Assembly (NCBI GenBank): GCA_026936335.1
Contig: JAPMXV010000031.1
Location: 186,001 to 250,000, forward strand
DNA length: 64,000 bases
Reading direction: 5' to 3'
Source of the DNA: Mantamonas sphyraenae
Taxonomy: Eukaryota; CRuMs; Mantamonadidae
Numbering within the stretch: the stretch's first letter is position 1; every line of letters begins with the position of its first letter. A model generated the notes under the pieces. It worked only from the letters and a program-made list of their open reading frames with translations. It made no database searches and was not told the DNA's origin. The position numbers and the translations under genes were made by a program. Positions 19,728-31,099 of this stretch are shown piece after piece.

Positions 19728-21092
19728 ATGAGCATGTTTTCCAGCTGGTTTGTGGCTGAGGACGAGGATGACGGCCATGAGAACACTGGGGAATCGACGA
19801 CGTCGACGTCGTCCGGGAACTCAGGCCAAACGCTTTCTTCCTCGGGCAGCAGTGGTTTCGAAGCGACTCTGGAGGACATGCGTTCTAGTCTCACCGACCC
19901 CATCACCATGGAATTGTACGATGACCCTGTGGTGACATCGTGCGGCCACACGTTCTCGCGGGCAACACTGGAGTCGTGGCTGAGCAACCACGCCACCTGC
20001 CCATTGTGCAATGGCCCAAACCTCACCCTGGACGCTTGCAAACCCAACTATGCGTTGCGTGACGCACTGGTGACGCTGAGTTCCCTCGAGGCCAGCCTCA
20101 CGCGGTCGGCCGAAAGCCACAAACGCGTCCTGCACACGGTGAAGCAGTTGCAGGACGAAGTGCAGGAGCTGACCAACTCGCAGGCAAGCGGCGTTTCCTC
20201 CTCTTCGGGCAAGCGGCAGAGGAAGAAAAAGGCCAAGGACAGCGGCGTGCAGGTGATGGAGATGCGGCCCAGCCAACTCGAAGAGACTGCACGCGTCGTG
20301 GGGCTGGCCTATGCAGACACGCCACACTACCAGTACATCCTGGGCAGTGGCAGCGACTCGAAGAACGAAAAGAAGATCCGCTACATCAGCGAACGCGCGC
20401 TCACGTACGCGACGGAGCACGGCCGCGTCTTTGTGGCCACAGACGAGGACGGGGCCGTGCTCGGGGCCAGCCTGTGGAGCTCTCCCGTCAAACAACAGTT
20501 GGATGTGCTGTCCATGATCAAGGCTGGGTTGTTTGAGGCGCCATTCAACCTCGGATTGTCTGCGTTTTCGCGCTCCATGACACAGTTGAGCGCACACGAG
20601 AACGCGCACACACGCACTGTGGACATCCTGGAAGCCGGCGAGCACTGGAGCTTGTATCGTATTGGTGTGCGCCACGACGCACGTGGAAAGGGTGTGGGAC
20701 AGGCCCTGCTGCGGCCTGTGCTGCAGATTGCAGCAGACAGCAAACTGCCCGTGTTTGCCATCGCTCAGGATGGTGCCGTCGACTTTCTCCTCGCCTCTGG
20801 CTTCCATCGCTTGGAAATGTTTGATTCGCCCACGGATTTCTTCACGATGTGGGCTGAGCCATGGAAACTGAACTTGGAGGACGAGGACGAGGACGAGGAC
20901 GAGGTGCAGGAAGCCGGGGAAGTGCATGAGCAAGAGGAGCAAATCACAGTCACAGCGATCACCGTCAACCCAGAGATGGGTGACGATGGTGAACTGCATG
21001 CGTCGCGGCTCTACGCGCAGCCCTCTGCGAGGGGCAATGGCGACGACGGCGACGACGACGACGACGCAAAGAGTGTCGAATCGACAGGATGA
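19728..21092 (+). CDS. U-box domain fused to a GNAT-type N-acetyltransferase
   Basis: Single exon, 454 residues. After a disordered acidic/Ser-rich N-terminus, residues about 55-105 form a U-box, the E2-binding domain of ubiquitin ligases: DPITMELYDDPVVTSCGHTF, then TLESWLSN and CPLCNGPNL. A helical linker (HTVKQLQDEVQELTNSQ) and a basic patch (GKRQRKKKAKD) follow. Residues about 180-385 look like a GNAT fold: GAVLGASLW, then RIGVRHDARGKGVGQALLRP, which carries the acetyl-CoA pyrophosphate loop R-G-K-G-V-G, and FLLASGFHRLEMF near the end. The C-terminus is Asp/Glu-rich. Start 19728 is the first ATG. No gene-model break separates the two domains: the frame is continuous and no splice signal lies between them. 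The substrate is unknown. Confidence 0.75.
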   Translation: MSMFSSWFVAEDEDDGHENTGESTTSTSSGNSGQTLSSSGSSGFEATLEDMRSSLTDPITMELYDDPVVTSCGHTFSRATLESWLSNHATCPLCNGPNLTLDACKPNYALRDALVTLSSLEASLTRSAESHKRVLHTVKQLQDEVQELTNSQASGVSSSSGKRQRKKKAKDSGVQVMEMRPSQLEETARVVGLAYADTPHYQYILGSGSDSKNEKKIRYISERALTYATEHGRVFVATDEDGAVLGASLWSSPVKQQLDVLSMIKAGLFEAPFNLGLSAFSRSMTQLSAHENAHTRTVDILEAGEHWSLYRIGVRHDARGKGVGQALLRPVLQIAADSKLPVFAIAQDGAVDFLLASGFHRLEMFDSPTDFFTMWAEPWKLNLEDEDEDEDEVQEAGEVHEQEEQITVTAITVNPEMGDDGELHASRLYAQPSARGNGDDGDDDDDAKSVESTG

Positions 21093-21175
21093 CCCCATCA
21101 TTCCCAACAATGAAGAAAACAGTTGCCAGCACAGTGTTGCCCTGAAACACCCGTGCCCGTGCCCGTCTCCTACCA

Positions 21176-22153
21176 ATGTTTTCTCGGCAAAGCAGGGCGA
21201 TTGCGAATCGCGGAAGGGTAGTTCCGCGCCTGCATCAGCCTCGGAACCCGTGGGCTGTCGGTGTACATACAAGTGCCATGCCTCTGGGCAAAGACCCGCA
21301 AGGCAAAGCCAAGGAGGAGCTGAGTATGGAAGAACGGTTGCAACGCATCCGCTCCTCGGGCTTGCCCGAGGTCAAAGGAGCCTCCATGCTGGAGCGTGCC
21401 AATGACGAAATGGCCTGGGTGGGCCAGGGAAGCTCGTCAGGGGACAGCGACGCACACTCTGAGCTGACCTTTGTGTTTTTGGAAGGCGAGGCCGCGACGG
21501 GCAAGAGCTCGATCTGTTCGCGGCTTGCGCGAATGGGCTTTTGCACGGTCAAGGAGAACTACGTGGAGATGTGCAAGTCGATTGTTCCCTTTGAGGCGGC
21601 CAAGCACGTGGCTACCGTCAAGTGGCTGGCCAATGTGGTCGACCGCATGCTGCAGCACGTGGCCGAGCACAAGCAAGACGCCACGACGTTTCCCGAGAAC
21701 CTGGTCTTTTTCGACCGCTCCCCGCTCACGCCGTCCATCTACTGCTCCAACGACGAGGCTGCGCTGTACGTGTATGCCAGCAAGGTGATGCACGAAATCC
21801 AGCAGCACTTCCGCTGCCGCACGGTGTACTGCCACGCACCAGAGGAAATTGTCACGAAGCGCATTCTCGCTCGCTATGATCTCGGGAGCGCAGAGGAGAA
21901 GGCCACACGAGAACGGTTGGGCGAACTCGACGACGCCTACCGAGCAAACATCCTGGCCAAGTACGAACAGGTGCGTGACAACGCTGGCTTTGACCTTGAA
22001 CTGTTGACCATGGACACCAAACAGGCCACAGCCAAGCTCCTGCACATGCTCGGCGTCGGCTTTTCCCTCCCAAACACAAAGCGCACGGTGGAGCTCGAGT
22101 ATTCGGACCCTCGCTTCCGCCTTGACAAATACAACCTCGTGGTCGAGCGCTGA
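21176..22153 (+). CDS. P-loop kinase, deoxynucleoside-kinase-like, probably mitochondrial
   Basis: Single exon, 325 residues. The N-terminus MFSRQSRAIANRGRVVPRLH is Arg/Ser-rich without acids, a good mitochondrial presequence. Walker A is LEGEAATGKSSIC. The ENYVEM segment after the first strand and FFDRSPLTPSIYC (the DRS-type motif of deoxynucleoside and thymidine kinases) follow. KRILARYDLGSAEEKATRER is a likely lid. The C-terminus is basic-aromatic (FRLDKYNLVVER). The substrate could be a deoxynucleoside or another small molecule; the substrate-pocket residues cannot be assigned by eye. Confidence 0.6.
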   Translation: MFSRQSRAIANRGRVVPRLHQPRNPWAVGVHTSAMPLGKDPQGKAKEELSMEERLQRIRSSGLPEVKGASMLERANDEMAWVGQGSSSGDSDAHSELTFVFLEGEAATGKSSICSRLARMGFCTVKENYVEMCKSIVPFEAAKHVATVKWLANVVDRMLQHVAEHKQDATTFPENLVFFDRSPLTPSIYCSNDEAALYVYASKVMHEIQQHFRCRTVYCHAPEEIVTKRILARYDLGSAEEKATRERLGELDDAYRANILAKYEQVRDNAGFDLELLTMDTKQATAKLLHMLGVGFSLPNTKRTVELEYSDPRFRLDKYNLVVER

Positions 22154-22184
22154 CGCTCGACCAACCAGCCAAACCCTGCCCAAC

Positions 22185-24434
22185 ATGGATCTGCTGACCC
22201 ACGACTCCCAGGCGGAAGTCCGCAAGGTGGATCGGGTCCAGTTTGGCATGTTTTCGCCCGAACAGATTGTACGTATCGTGTTTTGCCCTGTCGCTCTCGT
22301 CGTGCTTTTGCCTGCTACAAGCGATCAGCCTCCTCCCTCTCTTCCCGCCACACTCCAGGCCTTTTGTCCGGCTGCCAGCTGCGCACAAGCCCTCCGCGTG
22401 TGTGCTCGTGCATACCAGCTGCTCGCAGACCATACCACACGCCGTTGGGCACAGGCAGTTTCCGTGTTCACAGCGTCTGAGTGGATCCAGCGCCGCTCGT
22501 TCGATGCTCGAGAGGACGTGTTTCTCGCGCGCATCAGACGCCCGTCGACGCTCCTGCACTCTCCATGGCTGTGGCGCCCCCTTGCCCTTGCCCATCCGTG
22601 CACAGGACCCATTCACAGCACGAGGTCACATGTGGCCCTGTACGCAGCTGCCTCCTGCCACCCTGCCACCAGCCCCTGTGCATGTTGTGCCGCGCGCCAA
22701 AACCACCAGACACATGCTTGCCATCCTGCCTCGGCGCCATTGGTCACGTCTCACCTTGCATATGTGCGACACACACCTCCCCACACACTTACACGACCCA
22801 CCCCCTTTGCCTTGGCCCGCTTCCAGACCGAGATGTCCGTGGCGCAAATCAAGCACTCCACCAGTTTCGAGGAAGGCTTCCCCAAGCGCGAGGGCCTCAT
22901 GGACCCGCGCATGGGCGCCGACAGGGAATATTTGTGCGAAACGTACGTGTGCCTCGTCCACTGCTTCATCCACTTCCCTCTCGCCTTCCACGTTCTGCCT
23001 CTGGGTGCAGCTTCCCGTCAAGCGATTTTCCCCTCCGGCTGCATCCGAATTCTCACACACAGCCCGGCGTTTTATGCACACCTGGCTTCGCTGCTCATGC
23101 CTCTCCTGCTCCTCCTTCTCCCCGCACCCACAGCTGCAAAGGCACGTACAGTTCCTGCCCGGGCCATTTCGGCCACATTGACCTGGCCAAGCCCGTCTTC
23201 CATCCCAAGATGATGAAGACGGTGCTCAAGATCCTGCGCTGCGTCTGCTTCCACTGCTCGCGTCTCAAGACCGACTACTCCGACCCCGAGTTCCAACGCG
23301 CTACCAAGATCACTCGTGCCTCGGCTCGCTTCAACCAGATGTACAAACACTGCGCAAAGGCAGATCTCTGCAAGAGCAGCGAACGCGAGAAGGACAACAT
23401 GGACCTTGCCGAGATGAACCCGCGTCAGGCCTGTGGCAACCCGCAGCCTCGTTTCCTCCAGGAGGGCCTTGTGTTTTACTATCAGTACAAGCAGGGCTCC
23501 CTCGAGGAGGGAGCGTCTTACAACAAGGAGCTCCTCACTCCCGAAAAGGTGTGTTACCATGCCCCGGGCCTTGTCTCATGTTTCCCCCTCATCCATCCAC
23601 ACTCATGCTCACACTCGCACCCGTGTCCACATCATCGTCCTTGCAGGTGCTCTCTGTGTTCAAGCGCATCTCCAACGAAGACATCATCTCGCTGGGTTTC
23701 AACCCGCAGCACTCGCGTCCCGAGTGGATGATCATGACTGTGTTCCCCGTGCCTCCGCCTCACGTGCGTCCTTCGGTGCCCTTTGGCGGTCTGCGTACAG
23801 AGGACGACCTCACCTTCAAGCTCACCGAAATCCTCAAAACAAACATCATTCTCAAGAAGCGCGAGCTCAGCGGCGCGCCCACACACGCCGTCGAAGAGTT
23901 TGCCCAGCTGCTGCAGTACCACGTGGCCACCTACATGGACAATGCCATGTCGGGCATCCCGGCAGCCGTCCACAAAACCTCGAACCGGCCCATCAAGAGC
24001 ATTTCCCAGCGTCTCAAGGGCAAAGAGGGACGCCTGCGAGGCAACCTCATGGGCAAGCGTGTCGACTTTTCCGCACGTACTGTCATTACGCCCGACCCTC
24101 TGCTCAGCATTGACGAAGTCGGCGTGCCTCGCTCCATCGCAAGCACGCTCACCTACCCTGAGATTGTGACTCCTTTCAACCTCGAAGAGATGAAGGAGCT
24201 TGTCAACGTCGGCCCAAGCGCACATCCTGGCGCACGCTTCATCATCCGCGACGACGGACGCCGCATCAACCTCGCCCGCGTCGCACGCCTCGAGGACGTG
24301 CACATTTCTCCGGGGTTCATCGTCGAGCGTCACATCCGCAACGGCGACTACATTGTCTTTAACCGCCAGCCAACACTGCACAAGATGAGTATGATGGGCC
24401 ACAAGGTCAAAGTGCTGGTACGTGTTGTGCGCTG

Positions 24435-24470
<36 letters not shown>

Positions 24471-27400
24471 CTTTGTGCCATCAGCAGCTAACCTCTTCCA
24501 CCCCCCCCCCCCTCTTTTCTCTTTCCCACAGCCGTACTCAACCTTCCGCCTCAACTTGTCGTGTACGTCACCGTACAATGCCGACTTTGACGGCGACGAG
24601 ATGAACCTGCACGTGCCGCAGACCATGGAGACGCGCGCAGAGGTGTCGCAGCTCATGCTGTCGCCCAACTTGATTGTGTCGCCGCAGAGCAACAAGCCGG
24701 TCATCGGTATCATCCAGGACACGCTGCTGGCCACGTTCCTGTTCACACGCCGCAACAACTTTATGGAGCGCGACGTGGTGTTCAACCTGATGATGTGGTT
24801 GCCTTCGTTTGACGGCACTCTGCCGCAGCCGGCCATCCTCAAGCCTGTGCCCATGTGGACAGGCAAGCAGATCTTCTCCATGCTGCTGCCCAACCTCAAC
24901 GTGCTGCACAAGAGCAAGTTCCACCCGGACAACGAAAAGTCGTGGATCTCACCGGGCGACTCACGGATCATCATCGACCGCGGCCAACTGATTGCAGGCA
25001 CACTGGACAAAGGTACCATGGGTAGCAGCGGCGGCGGTCTCGTGCATCTCATCTGGAAGGAACACGGTCCCAAGGCCACACGCAACTTTTTGAACAACTG
25101 CCAACGCGTGCTCAACAACTGGATGCTGGGCCACAGCTTCACCATTGGCATCGGCGACACTATCCCGGACGAGATCACGCGTAGGGACATCAACAACACC
25201 ATTGCCGACGCCAAGGAGAATGTGCAGATTCTCGTCGAGCATGCCCAGCAGGGCAAGCTCAACATCAAGCCTGGTGAGTCTGTGCTGGATGCGTTTGAGA
25301 AGGCCGTCAACAAGGAGTTGAACACGGCCGGTCAAAGCGCAGGCAAGAAGGCCGCCGATTCGCTTGACTACACCAACAACGTCAAGGTCACCGTCACGGC
25401 AGGCTCCAAGGGCTCCAACATCAACATCGCACAGATGCTCGCCTGTGTGGGCCAGCAGAACGTCGTCGGCAAGCGTATCCCGTACGGCTTCAAGAACCGC
25501 ACGCTGCCTCACTTTACGCAGGACGACCACGGCCCCGAGTCGCGCGGCTTTGTGGAAAACTCGTACCTCAAGGGCCTCACGCCGCAGGAGTTTTACTTCC
25601 ACGCAATGGGTGGACGAGAGGGACTGATCGATACGGCCGTCAAGACAGCCGAAACCGGATACATGCAGCGCCGTCTGGTGAAGGCCATGGAGGACGTGAT
25701 GATCAAGTACGACGGCACGGTGCGCAATTCGCTGGGTGCCCTCGTGCAGTTTGTGTACGGAGAGGACGGCATGGATGGCACGCAACCAGAGAACCAGTTT
25801 GTGGACTACGTCAAGCTCGACGGCGACGCGTTTGCACGCCGCTACAAGTTTGACGTCGACTCGCCTGCGCTGGACTCGGGCGACATGCTGCAGCCAGAGA
25901 TTGTGGAGCAGCTGCGCGAGAGCCCCGAGGACAGGGCGGCTCTGGACGAGGAGTTTGAGCGGCTGGTGGCAGACAGGCGCCTGCTGCGCACCGAGATCCT
26001 GGAGCCCGGCAACGACAAGGTGATTGTGCCGGTGCACCTGAAGCGTCTGATCACAAACGCACAACGCACATTCCAGGTGGACGAGCGTGCAGCGTCGGAT
26101 CTTCATCCGATGCACGTGCTGGAGGGTGTGGAAAAGATCAGCCAGCAGTTGCGCGTCGTGCACGGCCCGCTGGACGATCCGATCACGCGAGAGATGCAGG
26201 ACAACGCGTCGATGATGTTCAAGATGCTGGTGAGGGAGCACCTGTGCACACGCAAGGTGATTGGCGAGTACAAGCTGAACAGCAAGGCGTTTGACTGGCT
26301 GGTAGAGGAGATCCGTGCACGGTTTATGCAAAGCCAGGTGCAGCCGGGCGAAATGGTGGGCGCGCTGGCAGCGCAGTCGATTGGAGAGCCGGCGACGCAG
26401 ATGACGCTGAACACATTCCATTTCGCCGGCGTGAGTGCGAAGAACGTGACCCTCGGTGTGCCGCGTATCAAGGAAATCATCAACATCCTGCAGAACATCA
26501 AGGCGCGCTCGCTGTCTATTTTCCTGCAGGGCCTGGCCACCGACGATCGCGAGAGCGCCAAGGAGGTGCAGATCCACATGGAGCACACGTCGCTGAGCAA
26601 GCTGTGCAGCAGCACGCAGATCTACTACGATCCGGACCCGATGAACACGGTGGTGCACGAGGACCGCGAGTTTGTCGAGTCGTACTACGAGATGAACGAG
26701 ACGGCGGTGGTGTCGCCGTGGCTGCTGCGCATGGAGCTGGACAAGCAGGTGAAGATTGACAAGCGCCTGGACATGGCAGACATTGCGCAGAAGATTGCCG
26801 ATTTGTACGGCGACGACGTGCAGTGTGTGTTTTCGGACGACAACGCAGACAAGCTTGTGTTGCGTGTGCGCCTGAACGCGGAGGACGAGGGCAAGATGGC
26901 GGAGGACGGAGCAACGACCACGGACGAGGACATCAAGTTTTTGCGCTCGCTGGAGTCGGCCATGCTGAACACGGTGGATTTGCGTGGTGTGCCGGAGCTG
27001 GAGAAGGTGACGATGCACAAGGAGTCGTTCGACAGGCTGAACCCGGACACGGACGAGTTTGAGAAGAAGGAGGAATGGGTGCTGTACACAAAGGGGTCCA
27101 ACATGCTGACGGTGCTGAGCCACCATCCATCTGTGGACCACACGCGTACGGTGTCCAACCACATCCCCGAGGTGTGCGAGGTGCTGGGCATCGAGGCGGT
27201 ACGTGCGTCGATCCTGGCAGAAATCCGCGAGGTGCTCAAGGCGTACTCGCTGTACGTGAACTACCGCCATCTGAGCGTGCTGTGTGACGTGATGACGTAC
27301 CGCGGCCATCTGACAAGTGTGACGCGCCACGGTATCAACCGCGTGTCGAGCGGCCCCTTGATGCGTTCGTCCTTTGAGGAGACGGTGGACATCCTCATCG

Positions 27401-28269
27401 ACGCAGCCATGTATGCAGAGGATGACCCGCTGACAGGCGTGAGTGACAACCTCATCCTGGGCCAGATGGCGCCTCTGGGCACTGGTAGCTTCGACGTGCT
27501 GCTGGACGAGGAGAAGCTGGAGGGAGTGCAGACGTGGGGCGACAGCTGGGCGGCTGCTGGCGAAGGGTGGGGCATGCATGGCGCTGGAGGCATGAGTCCA
27601 GGCATGGTGATGACCCCGGAGTACCAACTCGCCACACCGGGCCAGTATGCAGGCATGAGCCCCGGAGGCGAGGACCTTGCGTTTTCTCCCGGGCCCAGTT
27701 TCTCGCCCGTCGCTAGTCCCTTTGGAGGCGACTGGCAGAAGAGCCCCAGCCAGGGCATGCCTTCTGGAAGTAGCAGCCCCAGCTTTTCGCCGAGCAGCCC
27801 GAGCTACTCGCCGACAAGTCCGAGTTACTCGCCGACCAGCCCGAGCTATTCCCCCACCAGCCCGAGTTACTCGCCAACCAGCCCGAGTTACTCGCCGACC
27901 AGCCCGAGCTATTCCCCCACAAGCCCGAGCTATTCGCCCACAAGCCCGAGCTATTCGCCGACCAGCCCGAGTTACTCTCCTACCAGTCCAAGCTATTCTC
28001 CCACAAGCCCCAGCTACTCGCCGACGAGCCCAAGCTACTCGCCGACCAGCCCCAGCTATTCGCCGACCAGCCCGAGCTACTCGCCGACGAGCCCAAGCTA
28101 TTCGCCTACCAGCCCCAGCTATTCGCCGACCAGCCCAAGCTATTCGCCGACCAGCCCAAGCTACTCTCCTACCAGCCCCAGCTATTCTCCCACGAGCCCG
28201 AGCTACTCTCCCACCAGCCCGAGCTACTCGCCCAGCAGCCCCAGCTACTCTCCTGGAGACAACAACTAA
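22185..28269 (+). CDS. RPB1: RNA polymerase II largest subunit RPB1
   Basis: Six exons (22185-22268, 22827-22942, 23134-23548, 23647-24417, 24532-28269; five in total, four introns) encode 1707 residues. It is the catalytic subunit that makes mRNA in the nucleus. Landmarks are CPGHFGHIDLAKPVF in the clamp, KGKEGRLRGNLMGKRVDFSA, the magnesium site NADFDGDEMN near residue 478, the funnel/bridge-helix block GFVENSYLKGLTPQEFYFHA, and the trigger-loop segment SIGEPATQMTLNTFHFAGVS. The tail (from about residue 1547) holds FSPSSPS, 20 perfect YSPTSPS heptads, YSPSSPS and YSPGDNN. Every intron lies in the first 2.35 kb. The donor GTACGT recurs. The last intron holds a GT run, a CTAAC branch site and a poly-C tract. 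Confidence 0.97.
24434..24524 (+). repeat. intronic (GT)n run and poly-C tract in RPB1
   Basis: Inside the last RPB1 intron a (GT)n run lies at about 24437-24463 and an uninterrupted C tract at about 24501-24512. Between them sits GCTAACCTC, which fits the branch-site consensus. The C tract then serves as the polypyrimidine tract before the acceptor at 24531. Confidence 0.8.
27784..28266 (+). repeat. RPB1 C-terminal heptad repeat (20 perfect YSPTSPS)
   Basis: Twenty-three 21-nt units read FSPSSPS, then 20 consecutive YSPTSPS (27805-28224), YSPSSPS and YSPGDNN. Codons vary between copies (TAC/TAT, AGC/AGT, CCG/CCC/CCT), so the protein sequence rather than the DNA is being kept uniform. This tail is the platform for capping, splicing and 3'-end factors in well-studied eukaryotes. 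Confidence 0.95.
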
Positions 28270-28360
28270 CACAAAAATCAAGCAATGAAATGAAGAGAGT
28301 GTTGTGGCAGCTTGGGTTTTGTTGTTGTTGTGAAACAGTGTGAAGTGTGCGATGCCGTGT

Positions 28361-30581
28361 TTAGAGCTCGTCGTGCTCCGGGGCATCGTCGCCCGCTGCG
28401 CCGGCTCCAGCGTCGGCGCCACCAGCGCCTCCGGCGCCGGCCTCGTACAGCTTGCTCATGAGCGGCTGGATCTCCTTGGAGACCTCCTCCTGCTTTTGGG
28501 CAAAGTCCTCGGCGCTGGCCTCGCTGGCGCCGTCGAGCCAGGTGAGGGCTTCCTGAACCTTGCCCTCGACCTCCTTGATCTCGTCTTCCGACAGCTTGCC
28601 CTCGACCTTGTCCTTGTCGCTCAGGGTGTTCTTCACCGTGTAGAGGTAGCTCTCGAGCGCGTTCCTCTTCTCCACACGCTCCTTGACCTTCTTGTCTTCC
28701 TCGGCAAAGCGCTCTCCATCCTCAACCATCTTCTTGATCTCCTCATCGCTGAGGCGACCCTTGTCGTTGGTAATCTTGATGGTTTCGCGCTTGTTGCTCT
28801 GCTTGTCCACGGCGCTGACGTGCAGGATGCCGTCGACGTCGATCTCAAAGGTCACCTCGATTTGCGGCTGACCGCGAGGAGCCGGGGCGATGCCGGTGAG
28901 GTCAAACTTGCCCAGCTCGTGGTTGTCCTTGGTCTGTGCGCGCTCACCCTCAAACACCTGGATGGTGACGGAGGGCTGGTTGTCCTGGTAGGTGGTGAAT
29001 GTCTGGGACTTCTTGGTGGGCACGACGGTGTTGCGCTCAATGAGCTTGGTCATGACGCCGCCCACGGTCTCGATACCGAGCGACAGGGGCGTGACGTCGA
29101 GGAGGACCACATCCTGTGTGTCCTGGTCGCCTGCAAGGACACCACCCTGGACGGCTGCACCGTAGGCGACAGCCTCGTCCGGGTTGATGCCGCGGTTGGG
29201 CTCCTTGCCGTTGAAAAAGTCCTTGAGCAGCTGCTGCACCTTGGGGATGCGCGTGGAGCCGCCGACGAGCACGACCTCGTCGATCTCGTTCTTGCTGAGC
29301 TCGGCGTCCTTGAGGACGGCGCTCACGGGCTTCATGGTCTTGCGGAAAAGGTCCATGTTGAGCTCCTCGAAGCGAGCGCGAGTGAGGGGCTGCGAGAAGT
29401 CTTCGCCCTCAAAGAAGGACTCGATCTCGATGACAGTCTGGTGCTGCGAACTGAGGGTGCGCTTGGCACGCTCGACGGCGCGACGCAGCTTCTGGACACT
29501 CTTCTTGTTGCCGCTGACGTCCTTGCCGGTCTTGCGCTTGTACAAGTTGATGAGGTGCTGCATGACGCGCTGGTCAAAGTCCTCGCCACCGAGATGGGTG
29601 TCGCCGTTGGTGGCCATGACCTCAAACACACCGTTGTCGATGGTGAGCACAGAGACGTCAAACGTACCTCCGCCCAGATCGTACACAAGGATGTTCTTCT
29701 CCTTGCCCTTCTTGTCCAGACCGTAGGCGATGGCTGCGGCCGTGGGCTCGTTGATGATGCGCAGGATGTTGAGGCCTGCAATCTTGCCGGCGTCCTTGGT
29801 GGCCTGGCGCTGAGCGTCGTTGAAGTAAGCGGGCACAGTGACCACGGCGTTCTTCACCGGCTGGCCCAGGTATGCCTCGGCAATCTCCTTCATCTTGCCC
29901 AGGACCATGGCCGAGATCTGCTCGGGCGAGAACGTCTCGTCCTTGCCCTTGACCTGCACCGTCACGTACGGCTTGCCGTCCTTGTTGGTAAGGCGGTACG
30001 GCAGCAGCTTGCGGTCGCGCGTCACAGTCTCATCGGTGAACCTGGGGAACGGAAGGAGGGAGGGAGGGTTCTTGGTTAGTCATCGTGTCTGCGGCCCGTA
30101 CTCTTGTCACCCTGGGTCTGGAAAGGAAAGACAAAAACTCACTTGCGGCCAATCAGGCGCTTGACGTCAAAGACGGTGTTGGTGGGGTTGGTGGCAGCCT
30201 GGTACTTGGCTGCGTCACCAATGAGTCGCTCCTTCTCGGTAAAGGCGACGTAGGACGGTGTGATACGGTTGCCCTGCTCGTTGGCGATGATTTCCACGCG
30301 GCCGTTCTGGTAGATACCAACACAGCTGTACGTGGTTCCCAAATCAATACCAATGACAGGGAACAGGTTCTCCTGCTTGGCTTGATCCTCTGCGGCGTGG
30401 ACACAGACAACCACGAGGAGAAACAGTGCGACTGTGGGAGGGCGGAGTGAAACACGCCGTCGTCGTGTCAGTTTCCGTTTTCCGCATTCCGCCTCTCACT
30501 TTGGCCCTCTCTGCGCGCCCGCAGGGGCCCGGCCATGCCGCTCTGTGCTCACGTACTATAGGAACTCGATGCGATCTTCAT
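28361..30581 (-). CDS. BIP: ER Hsp70 chaperone BiP/GRP78
   Basis: Exons 30581-30557, 30431-30143 and 30041-28361 encode 664 residues. The first exon is only 25 nt. Spliced, the N-terminus reads [19 protein letters not shown], a signal peptide, and the C-terminus is HDEL, the ER-retention signal. The ATPase domain shows [53 protein letters not shown] and [17 protein letters not shown]. The substrate-binding domain and a Gly/Ala-rich lid tail follow. BiP folds secretory proteins using J-domain partners such as the ERdj3-like product encoded at 45697-47106. A divergent intergenic region of 518 bp separates it from the MFS gene. Confidence 0.96.
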
Positions 30582-31099
30582 GACTCTGACGATGGACTGC
30601 GTACAAAGAGTGATGCTGTGTTTGTTGGCGAGTGTGTGGCCTGTTAGTTTTCTTTCCGGAGATGACGTCAACACACATGCGGCCCTCCACACACGCCCGT
30701 ACACGCGCACGTCTGCCCTCCATGCATCCTCGTGCCCTGCTGCACATTCTCTCCACACGTTGGCTTCATGGATCCCTCTGGCGACACGTCTGCATCTCTG
30801 TTCAACCTACACGAAGGGTTTTCGATTTCGTTGGTCGAGCTCGTGCGACGTCGCTCGCCGCTCTTGAACCATTCGCCCCGGCCCCAAATTTTTCCAGGAT
30901 CCTCCGACGTCATCAACGAAGGATCCCGATGTTTCTCGAACCAACTGCACATCCACCACCCAATGGGTGTGTGCACATGTGCACATTTCATGCGTGTGCA
31001 TCTCTTGCAGCGTGCACTCTCCTGGACGCCGCGGCTGCATCCAGAACAAGTCGCCAGGGCCCACGGATGCAGGTGCGCACATCGTGAGAACTTTCTCTC
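30582..31099. other. intergenic region between BiP and the MFS gene
   Basis: About 520 bp between two divergent genes. It holds short open frames, the longest starting with ATG near 30768, but none has recognisable similarity. It presumably contains both promoters and the 5' leader of the MFS gene. An acceptor-like CCACCGCTTGCAG at about 31150-31162 suggests that the transporter may have an upstream coding or leader exon here. No TATA-like box was convincing. Confidence 0.4.

Noticed and set aside
27784-28266. A run of 21-nt repeats that could be mistaken for a CRISPR or satellite array.
   Set aside because: There are no spacers; it is the RPB1 CTD.
24961-28422. A 1153-codon open frame on the minus strand opposite RPB1.
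   Set aside because: It is antisense to the most conserved coding sequence here, has low-complexity Arg/Ala/His content, and arises from RPB1 codon choice.
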